Shown piece after piece: positions 46,901-54,815 of a DNA stretch of 64,000 nucleotides; positions within the stretch are counted from its first letter, which is position 1; each line of letters opens with the position of its first letter. The stretch spans positions 3,596,001 through 3,660,000 of the forward strand of contig JBGAFV010000001.1 in NCBI GenBank assembly GCA_044227095.1, read 5' to 3'. The notes beneath the pieces are model-generated. The model had not been told where the DNA came from. It did not search any database and saw nothing but the letters and a program-made list of their open reading frames with translations. The DNA comes from JACMLD01 sp044227095. Its GTDB lineage: Bacteria; Bacteroidota; Bacteroidia; Chitinophagales; Chitinophagaceae. The translations under genes were made by a program, and so were the position numbers.

Positions 46901-48068
46901 CTGAAGAAGGGTATGAGTCTTTTTGAAGTAATTCTACAGCATGGTAAGCTGTTGCAGTTTGTTCCGTTAGAGTGGCCTGAACGGTATATCCTTCAGAATG
47001 ATGGTCGATAAAAAAAGACTTGCCAAAGTTGCCCAAACATGCGTAGCCACCGGTTAAATAAATATTTTCGGGAGATACATCTCTATGATATATGCCTTCT
47101 GCATGGGCCGCTGTGAGGGCTGTAATTAAATTATCAATGATGGATAGTTTTTCCTGAAAGGTAAAAGTCTTCCTTTTCAGTTCTGCCCTCAAACTGTTTT
47201 CATCCAGGTAATCCGTTATTTCAAAAAAACGATGTGCTTCATCATCTATTTTAAAGGATACATTTAAGATAAATGGGTTGGTTTTGATTCTGCTGAGTGC
47301 TACATATTGATTTTTGATTTGCTTTTCTCTTTTTTCACGAAGCTCTTCTGGCAAACTTGGTAAATCAAGTGCATATTCTTTAATACGTTTTCTAACAGCC
47401 GAGGTTACACCTTTCGGCTTAGCTAAATACTCAGTATAGTTTTGGTCCTGGTCAAGAATTTCTATAATCTCATATCCTTCAATTTCTCTTTTTTGAGAAG
47501 GCTTTCTTTGCTGTGCGGTTCCACATATCTCATCACGGATAGATAAATAAATGTCCTTTATATCATCTTTTAACTTCGAAACATTGTATGGGTTCGTGAT
47601 ATGCTGTATAAGCTTTTCGTTTAATAGAAAGGTCGCTTTTACATGATCGCCCCAAATACCTGACGTATTTTGCAATGGGTGAGAAAGTGTAACGAGGGAT
47701 TGAATCCAAGCCCGCCCATAACTATGATTGATGGCTTTTAATTTACTGGCAAGAACCCTGCTTTTAAAACCGACTGTTTTATGCGGATTGCGCATTTCCC
47801 TATCCTTATGGTACCAGAAGTTATCATCACCTTCCAGGCGTCCGGCATAATCTTTATTCTCAATATTGTAAATGGCATGTGGAGTTATGACAAGGCAATC
47901 AATTTCAAGATATTGAACCTGGTTGTTTTTGGGATTCAGGTTTGGTATCTCAATACCAGGAAGCAGGTAATAATCATCAGGAAGATTGACTTTTAGAAAA
48001 TTTAAAAGTCTTTCTTCACCCTTGTTTACAGACCCCTGATATTTGCCGCAAAATTTTATTTCTGCCAT
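43971..48068 (-). CDS. NERD + tandem protein kinase + P-loop NTPase giant (PglW/MAD6-like)
   Basis: This 1365-residue protein begins with a NERD nuclease-related domain (YLEIDCLVITPHAIYNIENKDY, 52-73). A first kinase domain near 200-470 has HRDVSPENIYL, but its DFG is replaced by NFG, so it may be inactive. A second kinase near 488-760 has KLGSGGYSQVYKV, YALKVF, HRDIKPQNIVF and IDFNVAS (DFN instead of DFG). A P-loop NTPase follows (VIITGNAGDGKTAFIKKI near 832) with a CTTC...C cysteine cluster near 990. The order recalls PglW and the MADS kinase MAD6. It presumably phosphorylates partners on infection. Overlaps hsdS by 13 nt. Confidence 0.85.
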   Translation of the reverse strand: MAEIKFCGKYQGSVNKGEERLLNFLKVNLPDDYYLLPGIEIPNLNPKNNQVQYLEIDCLVITPHAIYNIENKDYAGRLEGDDNFWYHKDREMRNPHKTVGFKSRVLASKLKAINHSYGRAWIQSLVTLSHPLQNTSGIWGDHVKATFLLNEKLIQHITNPYNVSKLKDDIKDIYLSIRDEICGTAQQRKPSQKREIEGYEIIEILDQDQNYTEYLAKPKGVTSAVRKRIKEYALDLPSLPEELREKREKQIKNQYVALSRIKTNPFILNVSFKIDDEAHRFFEITDYLDENSLRAELKRKTFTFQEKLSIIDNLITALTAAHAEGIYHRDVSPENIYLTGGYACLGNFGKSFFIDHHSEGYTVQATLTEQTATAYHAVELLQKDSYPSSDIYSLGVLAYELFVGKVPFASPFELIKLGSKLPDNLLPSHVNPALPKWLDELCNHCIRTSPEDRWVSLKEMQDFLAKQSITEVPKEETKSTALPAAEQTFDVGSRILDYTIYGKLGSGGYSQVYKVKHSLRSNTIYALKVFHESVHASSVMDEYQALVNLQHPNIVKFVWNGTLPSSQFYTLMEYLDGENLKDYAKGEKRLPLFRVYQVAKDILSALVEMQGKNPPLYHRDIKPQNIVFDNEDRSVLIDFNVASALENNKEHVGTHPYLAPDLVADGYKVNWDKSADPFALGITLYELACKAYPWNGSIKMPLLEKPPVHPREINSSLSNEFADFLFKAIQPRFDDRFKDAVDMLAALEAIGDKNILKAEPTPIEEGKKDGFDGEDFVSYINTLFSQSRHGNAGTRAGAKEEPFDELTYTPTKLDNKLIPDILDGKYKLVIITGNAGDGKTAFIKKIENKAQNKQPLQNKNGAKFIIQGVNYQSNYDGSQDEAERINDQVLKEFFEPFENLSSYSRSKEGRIIAINEGRLVEFLKTSGKFEGLANKIDEYFYKAGSVDLPEGLLIINLNLRSIVASSINTISLFKAQIQKLTDKQLWTKCTTCALAEKCFIKYNVDTLSDTAAGDEIINRLEWLIRIVALKRELHITMRDLRSFISFLLTRDYNCTEIPALYDRIQSNSEWWKLHYFNVTAANADDNGNQDRLVRLLRETDIAAVSTPNLDRDLFFGNHKDKSFIEFADRTFSLLSQFNASKVFVASHDQTEDVLNNMLELHRIFKRHQFFEGKINFLQRLPYRSAPVFHSILIPGTIANGKHEAMLRATLKNISKAISLNEGCDRAEIYSKYLVLSSAHINDPFGKSFRLFPLSDFELVINESTHLVDYLEYEPDSLTFRSISDKKVSLSVSLDLYEMLSFIGKGYSPSLNDLKGRFVELQIFKNLLENKPYKEVVVTRDNRELYMVSYNETNKLQIKALNLSAS

Positions 48069-49429
48069 GATTCAATTTCTTTTTCAATAAGGTTAATTGC
48101 TTCAAATTCAAGTCTACAAGCCTCCTCTTTACAATTCTGATATGACAAAATTAAATCCGCTATTTTTTTTGATAACTGTACAGACAAAATAGGGATCTTT
48201 ATCATAGCCAGATAATCCTCATTAATAGTTAAGATTGCAGAGCCATAGATACCGGCTCGAATGTAATCTTTCACTTTGGGGTTAGATAAAAATGCAAAAA
48301 CATAATGAGGCGAAATTTTCTTTTCATCAATTATGACTCTGATCGAATGTTGATTTACTGCACATTCGTTGTAAGTATTATCAACTAAGTAGCAGCTCCC
48401 CAAAATCTCCTGTCCAGAACTAGAGACTAAAATCCAGTCCTTTTTTACAACGAGGGTTTTCAACCCATCCGTTTTTAAGCTCAGAAATTTATTAATTCGT
48501 AAAGGGTTTGACTGTGCAATGTCAGAAGTTGACAAAAACTTTATACCTCTTTTTACATACACTCTTTTTCCACGTTGAGCAGTAAACATTGGTTTTTTAA
48601 CCAGAGTACCAAGAGTTTCGAATTGTACATCTTTCTTAAATGTTTTTTCAATAGGAAGTAAGTTCAAATAAAAGCTTGCATCGAATCTTTGTTGAAAAAG
48701 ATCACAAATAGTGACGTAATCGCAACCGCCTACTCGCAAGCTCAGAGTATTCGCTTCATTAAAAATATTCTCGTTAAAGATTTGATGAGCAGAAGCTAAT
48801 GCAGCAGTTGACTTTTCCTTTAAATTAGCTGATTTAAGAATCAACTCATTTATTTTATTTTGAAAACTTTTAGGAAAATCTGGAATTGGCAACTCCGAAA
48901 TAAATTGAGGTTCTATATGCTGAATAACCGCACCAAATGTTCCCTGTGTAAGCAGAGCATATCCGTATTTAGAACTCAAGTATGCATACAAAACTCCCGG
49001 CAAAATATTGGTTTCCGGCACAAGCCTTATAATGTGTTCTGACGCAGCCTTATCTGAATAATCAGAATTAGTAAAAACAGTGTTACCAATAGTGCCTGAT
49101 CTTGACACTAATGTCCACCCGCTGTGTAAAATATAGGTTTTTAAATTTTTTGTATTTTTTGTCGAAATATATTTAAGTGAATTCAAATCCGACTTAAGCA
49201 TATCTGAAATACCCATAAATGGTACGCCTTTGGAAGAATCTTCCACGTAAACTCTTCTATCTCTTCCCCCATAAAAGATATCCTTTGTAACACTCCCGAT
49301 GGTTTTTACAACGTAAGGGGACTTGCCGATTGTTAGCCTGGCAACTCTTCCATCGCTCAAATGAAACTTGCCATCTATTCTAAGATCACTATCATTCAGC
49401 CATTTGCTTTCAGCTATTATAAGTTTCAT
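48056..49429 (-). CDS. hsdS: Type I restriction-modification specificity subunit HsdS (MAD5-like)
   Basis: The 457-residue protein has two target-recognition domains joined by conserved helices: FMGISDMLKSDLNSLKYIST...GWTLVSRSGTIGNTVF in the first half and GIKFLSTSDIAQSNPLRINKF...WILVSSSGQEILGSCY in the second. Each half would read part of a bipartite site. ATG 49429 is chosen; it overlaps the hsdM stop as TGATG, so translation is coupled. No HsdR is near, so it likely directs methylation and self/non-self recognition only. Confidence 0.9.
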   Translation of the reverse strand: MKLIIAESKWLNDSDLRIDGKFHLSDGRVARLTIGKSPYVVKTIGSVTKDIFYGGRDRRVYVEDSSKGVPFMGISDMLKSDLNSLKYISTKNTKNLKTYILHSGWTLVSRSGTIGNTVFTNSDYSDKAASEHIIRLVPETNILPGVLYAYLSSKYGYALLTQGTFGAVIQHIEPQFISELPIPDFPKSFQNKINELILKSANLKEKSTAALASAHQIFNENIFNEANTLSLRVGGCDYVTICDLFQQRFDASFYLNLLPIEKTFKKDVQFETLGTLVKKPMFTAQRGKRVYVKRGIKFLSTSDIAQSNPLRINKFLSLKTDGLKTLVVKKDWILVSSSGQEILGSCYLVDNTYNECAVNQHSIRVIIDEKKISPHYVFAFLSNPKVKDYIRAGIYGSAILTINEDYLAMIKIPILSVQLSKKIADLILSYQNCKEEACRLEFEAINLIEKEIESWQK

Positions 49430-51456
49430 CAATTAATTTTTTTTCCATTTAAAAAGTTTTTAAATGCGGCAGAAATCACAGGAAGATCGTCATTCAATTT
49501 TCTAGTTTTTTCCTTTCTTACTTTTAGTTCCTTTTTTCCGTACTTATTGATTATTAAATACTCAATTTCTTCATCAAAAAGTAGCTCAGCCCCATCATCG
49601 TCTCTTTTATATATCTGATTACCTCGTCTATCCTTCCCCAAAGCTTCCGCAACAGCCATAAATATTTTGTAATTACGTTGAGCTGATAATCGTTCTTCAT
49701 CTGTTTTCTTTTGCAGAAAAAGCAATGATGCTTGAACCCCAACTTGTGGTAAAAAAGCTTCTACTGGTAAGTCAATCGAGGCCAACAATTTAAAATGCTG
49801 TAAAATCCAAGCTCGAACATACTCAGTATTGGGATTCCCTAAAATGCCATCTGGTAAAACAATTGCCATTTTCCCGCCTGGTTTTAATAATTGGCAACAC
49901 TGATCAATAAAAAGAATTTCAGGTGGCTCGCTGGCACTGATTCCAAACTTGTTCCATTCGCCTTGGGAATTCCTTTTCCAATTATAACCGAGATCAAATT
50001 GTTTTAAAATTTCAGGATCATTAACGGGTATTTTAGCTCCAAATGGAGGATTAGTAAATATCAGATCGAATTTTTCACGAGCATCTTCATACTTAAATGG
50101 AAATTTTTTATCCTCACTTTTTTTTATGCTTTTATTTACAGCTTCCTTCACCTTCATTAATTCTTGTTCATTATCGCCGTTCGGATATGCTAAGGAATTA
50201 ACATGGAAAATACTTGCGTGTCCGTCACCGGCCATTACCATATTCATTCTCGCAGCCTTCTTCAAATCCGGGTCAAAGTCAAATCCAAACAAATATTGCT
50301 CAGCATATTCTTTTACTAGCTTATTTACTTTTGGGCTATTCATCTTTTCTTGCAACCACGGGCCTTCTAAGTCTGGATGAAGCCTTTTCACTATCTTACG
50401 TCTTACATGATCCAATACCATTACAAGGAAGCCCCCCGATCCACATGCAGGATCTAACACCCTTTGATTTTCATTTGGGTCAAGCATCTCCACCATGCAC
50501 TTAACAATATTTCTTGGCGTGAAAAACTGCCCGGCTTCCTGTTTTAGCGTATTTGAAACTATAGTTTCATATGCTAGTCCCTTGACGTCAACGGTCGCAT
50601 CTAAAAATGAATATTTTGCTAATTCAGAAGCTATATATGCAAGCCCTTTATCCGTTAAATTTATTTGTTCATTACCATCGAAAACTTCGGAAAATAATTC
50701 GTCTGATTTAAGTTTGGTAAATATGCTGCGCCAAAATTCCCGCCGATAAGATTCACCTGTTTCTATGCAAATGAACCTTCTTTTTTCATCATAAATTTTG
50801 CAAAAAATAAGATTCAAGAGTTCCCAAAAAGCGGTCTTTTTCATGCCCTCATTACCATAGATATAATCATGGCAGCGTTTGAATACCCTTATTAAAGAAT
50901 CATTTGCCGGTTTACGGGCAATGCTTTTATCTGACCTATCAAGATCTTCCAATGTTTGCCCTTCACCTGGAAAATCCGATAAATCTTCGTACTCAAGATT
51001 ACCGAAATCATCTTCGGTTTTTTGCAGGAAGTGATATGTTTGACCATTTGCCCATAGCCCAAACTCACAACTGTCAAGTGCATTTAGTGCATTTTGAAGT
51101 GTAAATTCTAAACCGTTTTTTGAATCCGTTTCTTTTATTTTTTCATCCTGAATAACACACAAGCGAATAATGTTTTCCTGCTCATGCGCTTTACCTTCGT
51201 CAAATATAACCAAGTCGATTTTTAGTTTCTTATTCTTCCCTGAATCGGGATCAAACCCAGCAATGGTAAAATCCCTTTGCATATCCGTCATGTCAAATCC
51301 ATACTCTTCATTGAGCATTCGAATTACAGATTGCAAGGTTTCTTCCTTTGGTTTTGCTGCTTTTATATCTCCTGTTAAGAGACAAATGATCTGGTTATCT
51401 TCTAATACAATTTCCTCTTGCAATTCAGCGGTTGGTTCTGCTTTTGTTTTAGCCAT
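49429..51456 (-). CDS. hsdM: Type I-like N6-adenine DNA methyltransferase HsdM (MAD2-like) with extra N-terminal domain
   Basis: The 675-residue protein has the N6_Mtase core: FTPRNIVKCMVEMLDP, VLDPACGSGGFLVMVL (SAM-binding, near 335) and FDLIFTNPPFG (catalytic NPPF, near 472). The N-terminal ~180 residues carry LKIDLVIFDEG...RLCVIQDEKI, resembling the HsdR N-terminal nuclease domain but with the catalytic E-x-K region replaced, so probably a non-cleaving adaptor. It pairs with HsdS to methylate adenines as a self mark. It starts 4 nt after the nucleotidyltransferase stop. Confidence 0.9.
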   Translation of the reverse strand: MAKTKAEPTAELQEEIVLEDNQIICLLTGDIKAAKPKEETLQSVIRMLNEEYGFDMTDMQRDFTIAGFDPDSGKNKKLKIDLVIFDEGKAHEQENIIRLCVIQDEKIKETDSKNGLEFTLQNALNALDSCEFGLWANGQTYHFLQKTEDDFGNLEYEDLSDFPGEGQTLEDLDRSDKSIARKPANDSLIRVFKRCHDYIYGNEGMKKTAFWELLNLIFCKIYDEKRRFICIETGESYRREFWRSIFTKLKSDELFSEVFDGNEQINLTDKGLAYIASELAKYSFLDATVDVKGLAYETIVSNTLKQEAGQFFTPRNIVKCMVEMLDPNENQRVLDPACGSGGFLVMVLDHVRRKIVKRLHPDLEGPWLQEKMNSPKVNKLVKEYAEQYLFGFDFDPDLKKAARMNMVMAGDGHASIFHVNSLAYPNGDNEQELMKVKEAVNKSIKKSEDKKFPFKYEDAREKFDLIFTNPPFGAKIPVNDPEILKQFDLGYNWKRNSQGEWNKFGISASEPPEILFIDQCCQLLKPGGKMAIVLPDGILGNPNTEYVRAWILQHFKLLASIDLPVEAFLPQVGVQASLLFLQKKTDEERLSAQRNYKIFMAVAEALGKDRRGNQIYKRDDDGAELLFDEEIEYLIINKYGKKELKVRKEKTRKLNDDLPVISAAFKNFLNGKKIN

Positions 51457-51460
51457 ACAG

Positions 51461-52516
51461 TTAGTTTTTTAGTGCTATTGCTTTTTCCCAATAGAAAAAA
51501 GCTTCAGGGTTTGATTTCTTTAATTTATTTAGCCAGTTAAATTCCGGGTTAGTAATTGTTAATTCTCTTATTTGGTCTGGTGATTTGAATTTTTCAATCA
51601 CTATTTCTTCCTCACTTTTAAGTACTAAACACAGGTACGCAATTTTGCCAGCAGCTACAATGGCTTCTTCTATTTTAAAGCGATCAATAATGAAGTTTGT
51701 AATGTTTATTATGCCCCGGTGCAGATGCTTAAATTCTTCGTCGTTGGGTTTCCTATTAGCAATTACTAAACAAGCTTCAATAGTATCATCAAGGACTTCC
51801 TGGTGAGATAAGGAAATTTTCCTAAACCGAAGTTCTTCAGCAACTACATGCAGATAACTCTCTTTCAGTAATGGCAAGCTCTCAATTTGATCAAACAAAA
51901 AGCTTAGATCATATAACTGTTTTATAATTTCAACAGGCCTTTCCTTGCTGTATAATATGCCTGTGGTTTTTGGAGCAAAGGCTGTCAGTTTATCTCCCAG
52001 TATACAATCGTAAACAGGTATTTTAACAAGCGTTATTTCGCCTTCAGATTCAAGCCACTCATGTTCTATCGGATAGTCAATAACTTTAGGGTAAGGGTTG
52101 GCTGTATGAAGGACGTCTAACAGGATAGGTTCCTCGCCAAAATTTGTATCAATTTTACTTTCGTAGTAAAGTTTGTAATGGGTAACTGGTGCCCCCATAG
52201 CCGTCTTCCGGTCATTATCTGATTCCCACCTGGTAAACAGCCCATTACCAATAATTTTATCTAATACTGCGGTTATTTCTTTTTCGGTGTGATTGGTAAT
52301 AATATCTATGTCAATTGAAAACCTTTTAGGACTCTTTGCAGTAAGTAATAATGACGTACCGCCTTTAAATATTAGATCAAGATTGTTTATCCTTAATTGT
52401 TCTAAAAGCACTAAAGCATTAATGACTTTTTCAATCATTTTTGGGTCAACTTTTTTACCCAGCTTGGTTCTCAAGCCGGTAATCCATTCTAGCGTGTATG
52501 TTGAAGGTTTTATCAT
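51461..52516 (-). CDS. AbiEii/AbiGii-type nucleotidyltransferase (toxin-like)
   Basis: The 351-residue protein has the DNA polymerase-beta-like nucleotidyltransferase signature FKGGTSLLLTAKSPKRFSID then IDI (GG-x-S...D-x-D, near 45-70), followed by the AbiEii C-terminal helical part. AbiE toxins block growth by transferring nucleotides to tRNA or other RNA. Start ATG 52516 is preferred to TTG 52519. The palindrome at 52527 sits just upstream. It is the second gene of the defence operon and pairs with the AbiEi-like gene. Confidence 0.87.
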   Translation of the reverse strand: MIKPSTYTLEWITGLRTKLGKKVDPKMIEKVINALVLLEQLRINNLDLIFKGGTSLLLTAKSPKRFSIDIDIITNHTEKEITAVLDKIIGNGLFTRWESDNDRKTAMGAPVTHYKLYYESKIDTNFGEEPILLDVLHTANPYPKVIDYPIEHEWLESEGEITLVKIPVYDCILGDKLTAFAPKTTGILYSKERPVEIIKQLYDLSFLFDQIESLPLLKESYLHVVAEELRFRKISLSHQEVLDDTIEACLVIANRKPNDEEFKHLHRGIINITNFIIDRFKIEEAIVAAGKIAYLCLVLKSEEEIVIEKFKSPDQIRELTITNPEFNWLNKLKKSNPEAFFYWEKAIALKN

Positions 52517-52526
52517 CAACTAATTC

Positions 52527-52553
52527 TTGGCAAATTCTTTAGCTATTTGCCAA
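52527..52553. promoter_or_regulatory. 27-bp palindromic operator before the nucleotidyltransferase gene
   Basis: TTGGCAAAT (52527-52535) and ATTTGCCAA (52545-52553) are a perfect 9-bp inverted repeat around a 9-nt spacer. It overlaps the repressor stop codon and lies 10 nt before the next start. The operator at 53310 has the same length and the same arms. Confidence 0.75.
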
Positions 52554-53264
52554 TGTTTTGTTTAATAGTGACTCAATTTTATCAAGCTGGTTTCGCCTTC
52601 TGGCGTATCGCTTGATTTTACTTGTGTTGATTGAATATTTTGATCGAGCTGTTTTGAAAATAAATTCAATTTCACTTTGCTGTGCTGCAAACAAGTCTTT
52701 ATCCGCAACACAATCCACGAGCAATTTTTCCAGTGGTGCAATCTTAATTCCGCCCTGTTCTATAATGGGGGATTCCGATATTAATGACTGTACGATTATG
52801 ACTTCATTGAAGTTTGCTATATAACGGTTGAAAATATCTTCTGTAGGATTTAAAAAAACCTTTTTGCTTACATCCGTCATCGTATTAAAAACGGCCTCAG
52901 TTGAATCCTTTTCTACTTCAATTACCAGGTAATAGCGGAACAGCTGATGTAACATTAAATCATTGAACCACCTGCTATCCCAAACACAGATTTGTGCATA
53001 GGGAAATTCCTTGGAAATTTTATTATGAATTCGCTTTAGTGAAGATGATACAACAGGAGTAAAATTATTTTCTGCAATAATGCTATATATACCCTGACTT
53101 GGACTGTTGATTAATCCCTGCTTTTTTAATTGATGCAACTTCCATGTAAATGAGGATAGACTTACACCTGGGTCGGCACGGTAAACATAAGAAAACAGGT
53201 CACTTTTTGACAAAGTTTGCTGGGAATGTAAAGCATTTAAAATGATTTGGCTATGGTCTGTCAT
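52539..53264 (-). CDS. AbiEi/DUF6577-like winged-helix repressor (antitoxin-like)
   Basis: The 241-residue protein has an N-terminal winged helix (TLSKSDLFSYVYRADPGVSLSS...WKLHQLKKQGLINSPSQGIYS, 15-65), the AbiEi fold region SSSLKRIHNKISKEFPYAQ and a C-terminal helical domain ending with a basic IKRYARRRNQLDKI. It is like DUF6577/AbiEi proteins that autoregulate abiE operons. Start ATG 53264 is preferred to TTG 53270. It is the first gene of the eight-gene reverse operon and is followed by the nucleotidyltransferase after a 22-nt gap. Confidence 0.78.
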   Translation of the reverse strand: MTDHSQIILNALHSQQTLSKSDLFSYVYRADPGVSLSSFTWKLHQLKKQGLINSPSQGIYSIIAENNFTPVVSSSLKRIHNKISKEFPYAQICVWDSRWFNDLMLHQLFRYYLVIEVEKDSTEAVFNTMTDVSKKVFLNPTEDIFNRYIANFNEVIIVQSLISESPIIEQGGIKIAPLEKLLVDCVADKDLFAAQQSEIEFIFKTARSKYSINTSKIKRYARRRNQLDKIESLLNKTLANS

Positions 53265-53309
53265 TGACAATCGTAAAAGGTTAAAAATGCTTTGCTAAAA
53301 TACTAAACT

Positions 53310-53336
53310 TTGGCAAATTTATACTATTTTTGCCAA
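53310..53336. promoter_or_regulatory. 27-bp palindromic operator with divergent -7 boxes
   Basis: TTGGCAAA (53310-53317) and TTTGCCAA (53329-53336) form an inverted repeat, perfect over 10 bp if flanks are included. Inside are TATTTTTG on the plus strand (53325-53332) and TAAATTTG on the minus strand (53321-53314), both matching TAnnTTTG. A weaker outer pair TTTGCTA/TAGCAAA (53291, 53343) flanks it. Binding would silence the defence operon and possibly the HIRAN gene. Confidence 0.8.
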
Positions 53337-53443
53337 AGTTTATAGCAAATTCTAAATTTATTTTTTTCACGAAAGGAGCCAAAATATGAGGAATGACTTT
53401 ACAATACGAATTCATAATAACTTAAAACAATCATTTCTTTAAC

Positions 53444-54190
53444 ATGAACCGTTCGGGCTTTTTAAAACAACTTATTGCTTCTATTGCCATTGGAAAATTA
53501 CCTGTTTCATTAACCAAAGATTTCAGGAAAATTTACCTGCTACAGTGTTTTGTAGCTGGGTTCCGGCACTATGAAGGGATGCAATTATTGGATAGCATGA
53601 AAGAAGGTGATTTACTGGAATTGGTTAGAGAGCCGGAGAACGAGTACGATGACTGTGCCATTGCACTGCACTTACAGGGCAAGAAAATAGGTTTTATTCC
53701 ATCTTCTGTAAATGAGATGCTCAGTTACTTGTTGGATTCAGATGCCCTTAGTTTGTTTGCAGTTGTAACCCATTTGGAAAAGAGTTCTCAGCCCTGGGAG
53801 AACGTAGCTATAGCTGTTTACTTTGTACAGGAAGTAAACAAGGATTTACCAGCCCACGCCAGTTATTTAACACGAATAGAAGCCCCTCATTATAGGACAT
53901 TAAGTAAGAACAAAAATGAGGCGAAAAAAGAAAGGGTTTTAACGCTGGATCATCTTTTCGATGATACCAATAGGGTAATCAATTTAGATACAATTCCAGC
54001 TGAACAAATTGAAGCAAAAAATCACTTTGAAAAATGGTATTCAAAATATCCTATTTCAATTAATAAGCCGGGCAGATTTCTTCATATTAAAGACGATGGC
54101 ATCTACACTTATATGTACGAAATTGGGGATGATATTCAGTTGGTGAAAGATACTAACGGCGAAGAGTTTATGGAGTTTTTTCTTACTTAA
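53444..54190 (+). CDS. HIRAN-domain protein
   Basis: The 248-residue protein carries a HIRAN domain near 30-110: CFVAGFRHYEGMQLLDSMKE, LVREPENEYDDCAIALHLQG and KKIGFIPSSVNEML. HIRAN domains bind 3' DNA ends and occur in HLTF/Rad5-type ATPases or as stand-alone bacterial proteins near nucleases. The C-terminal part is unrecognised. It is divergent from the defence operon and shares the 53310 promoter region. It could sense damaged or phage DNA ends; this is inference. Confidence 0.85.
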   Translation: MNRSGFLKQLIASIAIGKLPVSLTKDFRKIYLLQCFVAGFRHYEGMQLLDSMKEGDLLELVREPENEYDDCAIALHLQGKKIGFIPSSVNEMLSYLLDSDALSLFAVVTHLEKSSQPWENVAIAVYFVQEVNKDLPAHASYLTRIEAPHYRTLSKNKNEAKKERVLTLDHLFDDTNRVINLDTIPAEQIEAKNHFEKWYSKYPISINKPGRFLHIKDDGIYTYMYEIGDDIQLVKDTNGEEFMEFFLT

Positions 54191-54223
54191 AATCAGTCTT
54201 TTCTAATTAAAATTTGCGGCCTA

Positions 54224-54577
54224 TTAAACGCCTGTAACTTCTTTGTTTTCTTTGGCATCAATCGCAGATTTAAGCAGTCTTAAAGTTCCCTTTTCCACAT
54301 TTGCTTTTGCGTCGTAAAAGTCATACCAATTTCCGTCTTTTGTCTTGTATAACTTGCAAGAACTTTGACCGTTTTCGTCACCTTTTTTTGCAAAATTATA
54401 TTCCTGTAAAACTGCAATATTATGACCCAATGCGTTCTTTAATTCGTAGGGTGAAATTGAATAGTAAAATACACAGCCATCTTCCAACACAACCTGGGTA
54501 CTAAAAACATGCTTTAGGGAATCTCTCATTTCACAATAATACTTCAATCTCCCGGAACGGAAATAAGATTTGTTCAC
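54224..54577 (-). CDS. Unknown 117-residue protein
   Basis: No family is recognised. The product is soluble and mixed alpha/beta (KHVFSTQVVLEDGCVFYYSI, then KLYKTKDGNWYDFYDAKANV). The start appears to be GTG 54577, since no ATG lies near and the frame continues upstream. A perfect palindrome begins exactly at this start. It converges with the HIRAN gene. The low-complexity Lys/Asp content is like its neighbours. Confidence 0.5.
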   Translation of the reverse strand: MNKSYFRSGRLKYYCEMRDSLKHVFSTQVVLEDGCVFYYSISPYELKNALGHNIAVLQEYNFAKKGDENGQSSCKLYKTKDGNWYDFYDAKANVEKGTLRLLKSAIDAKENKEVTGV

Positions 54578-54597
54578 ATGGCTAAATATTAGCCATG
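54577..54597. promoter_or_regulatory. Perfect 9-bp inverted repeat at the start of the unknown gene
   Basis: CATGGCTAA (54577-54585), a 3-nt loop ATA and TTAGCCATG (54589-54597). It overlaps the presumed GTG start of the reverse-strand gene, so it may be an operator or a hairpin blocking initiation. Confidence 0.5.
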
Positions 54598-54815
54598 CAA
54601 AAGAGGCATTTGGTATAGTTTTTCGACCTTTTCCTGTGGTGGATTTACTGTGAAAAATGATTCCTCGTGAGTGTGAAAAATCTGATATTACTAAGTTGGC
54701 TATTGCCTATTTGGAGGTCTCCCTGGCCGCAAGTTTCGATATTCTGCAAATCGAAAATTACAGATTCACCTACAATTAATCTTTTTCAAGGCGTAATGTG
54801 CCGGGTCTTGCACAT

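Noticed and set aside
37064..53264. Classical type I restriction or BREX/Pgl assignment for the operon
   Set aside because: No HsdR, PglZ or BrxC-like gene is present; the kinase resembles PglW, but the remaining set fits MADS better.
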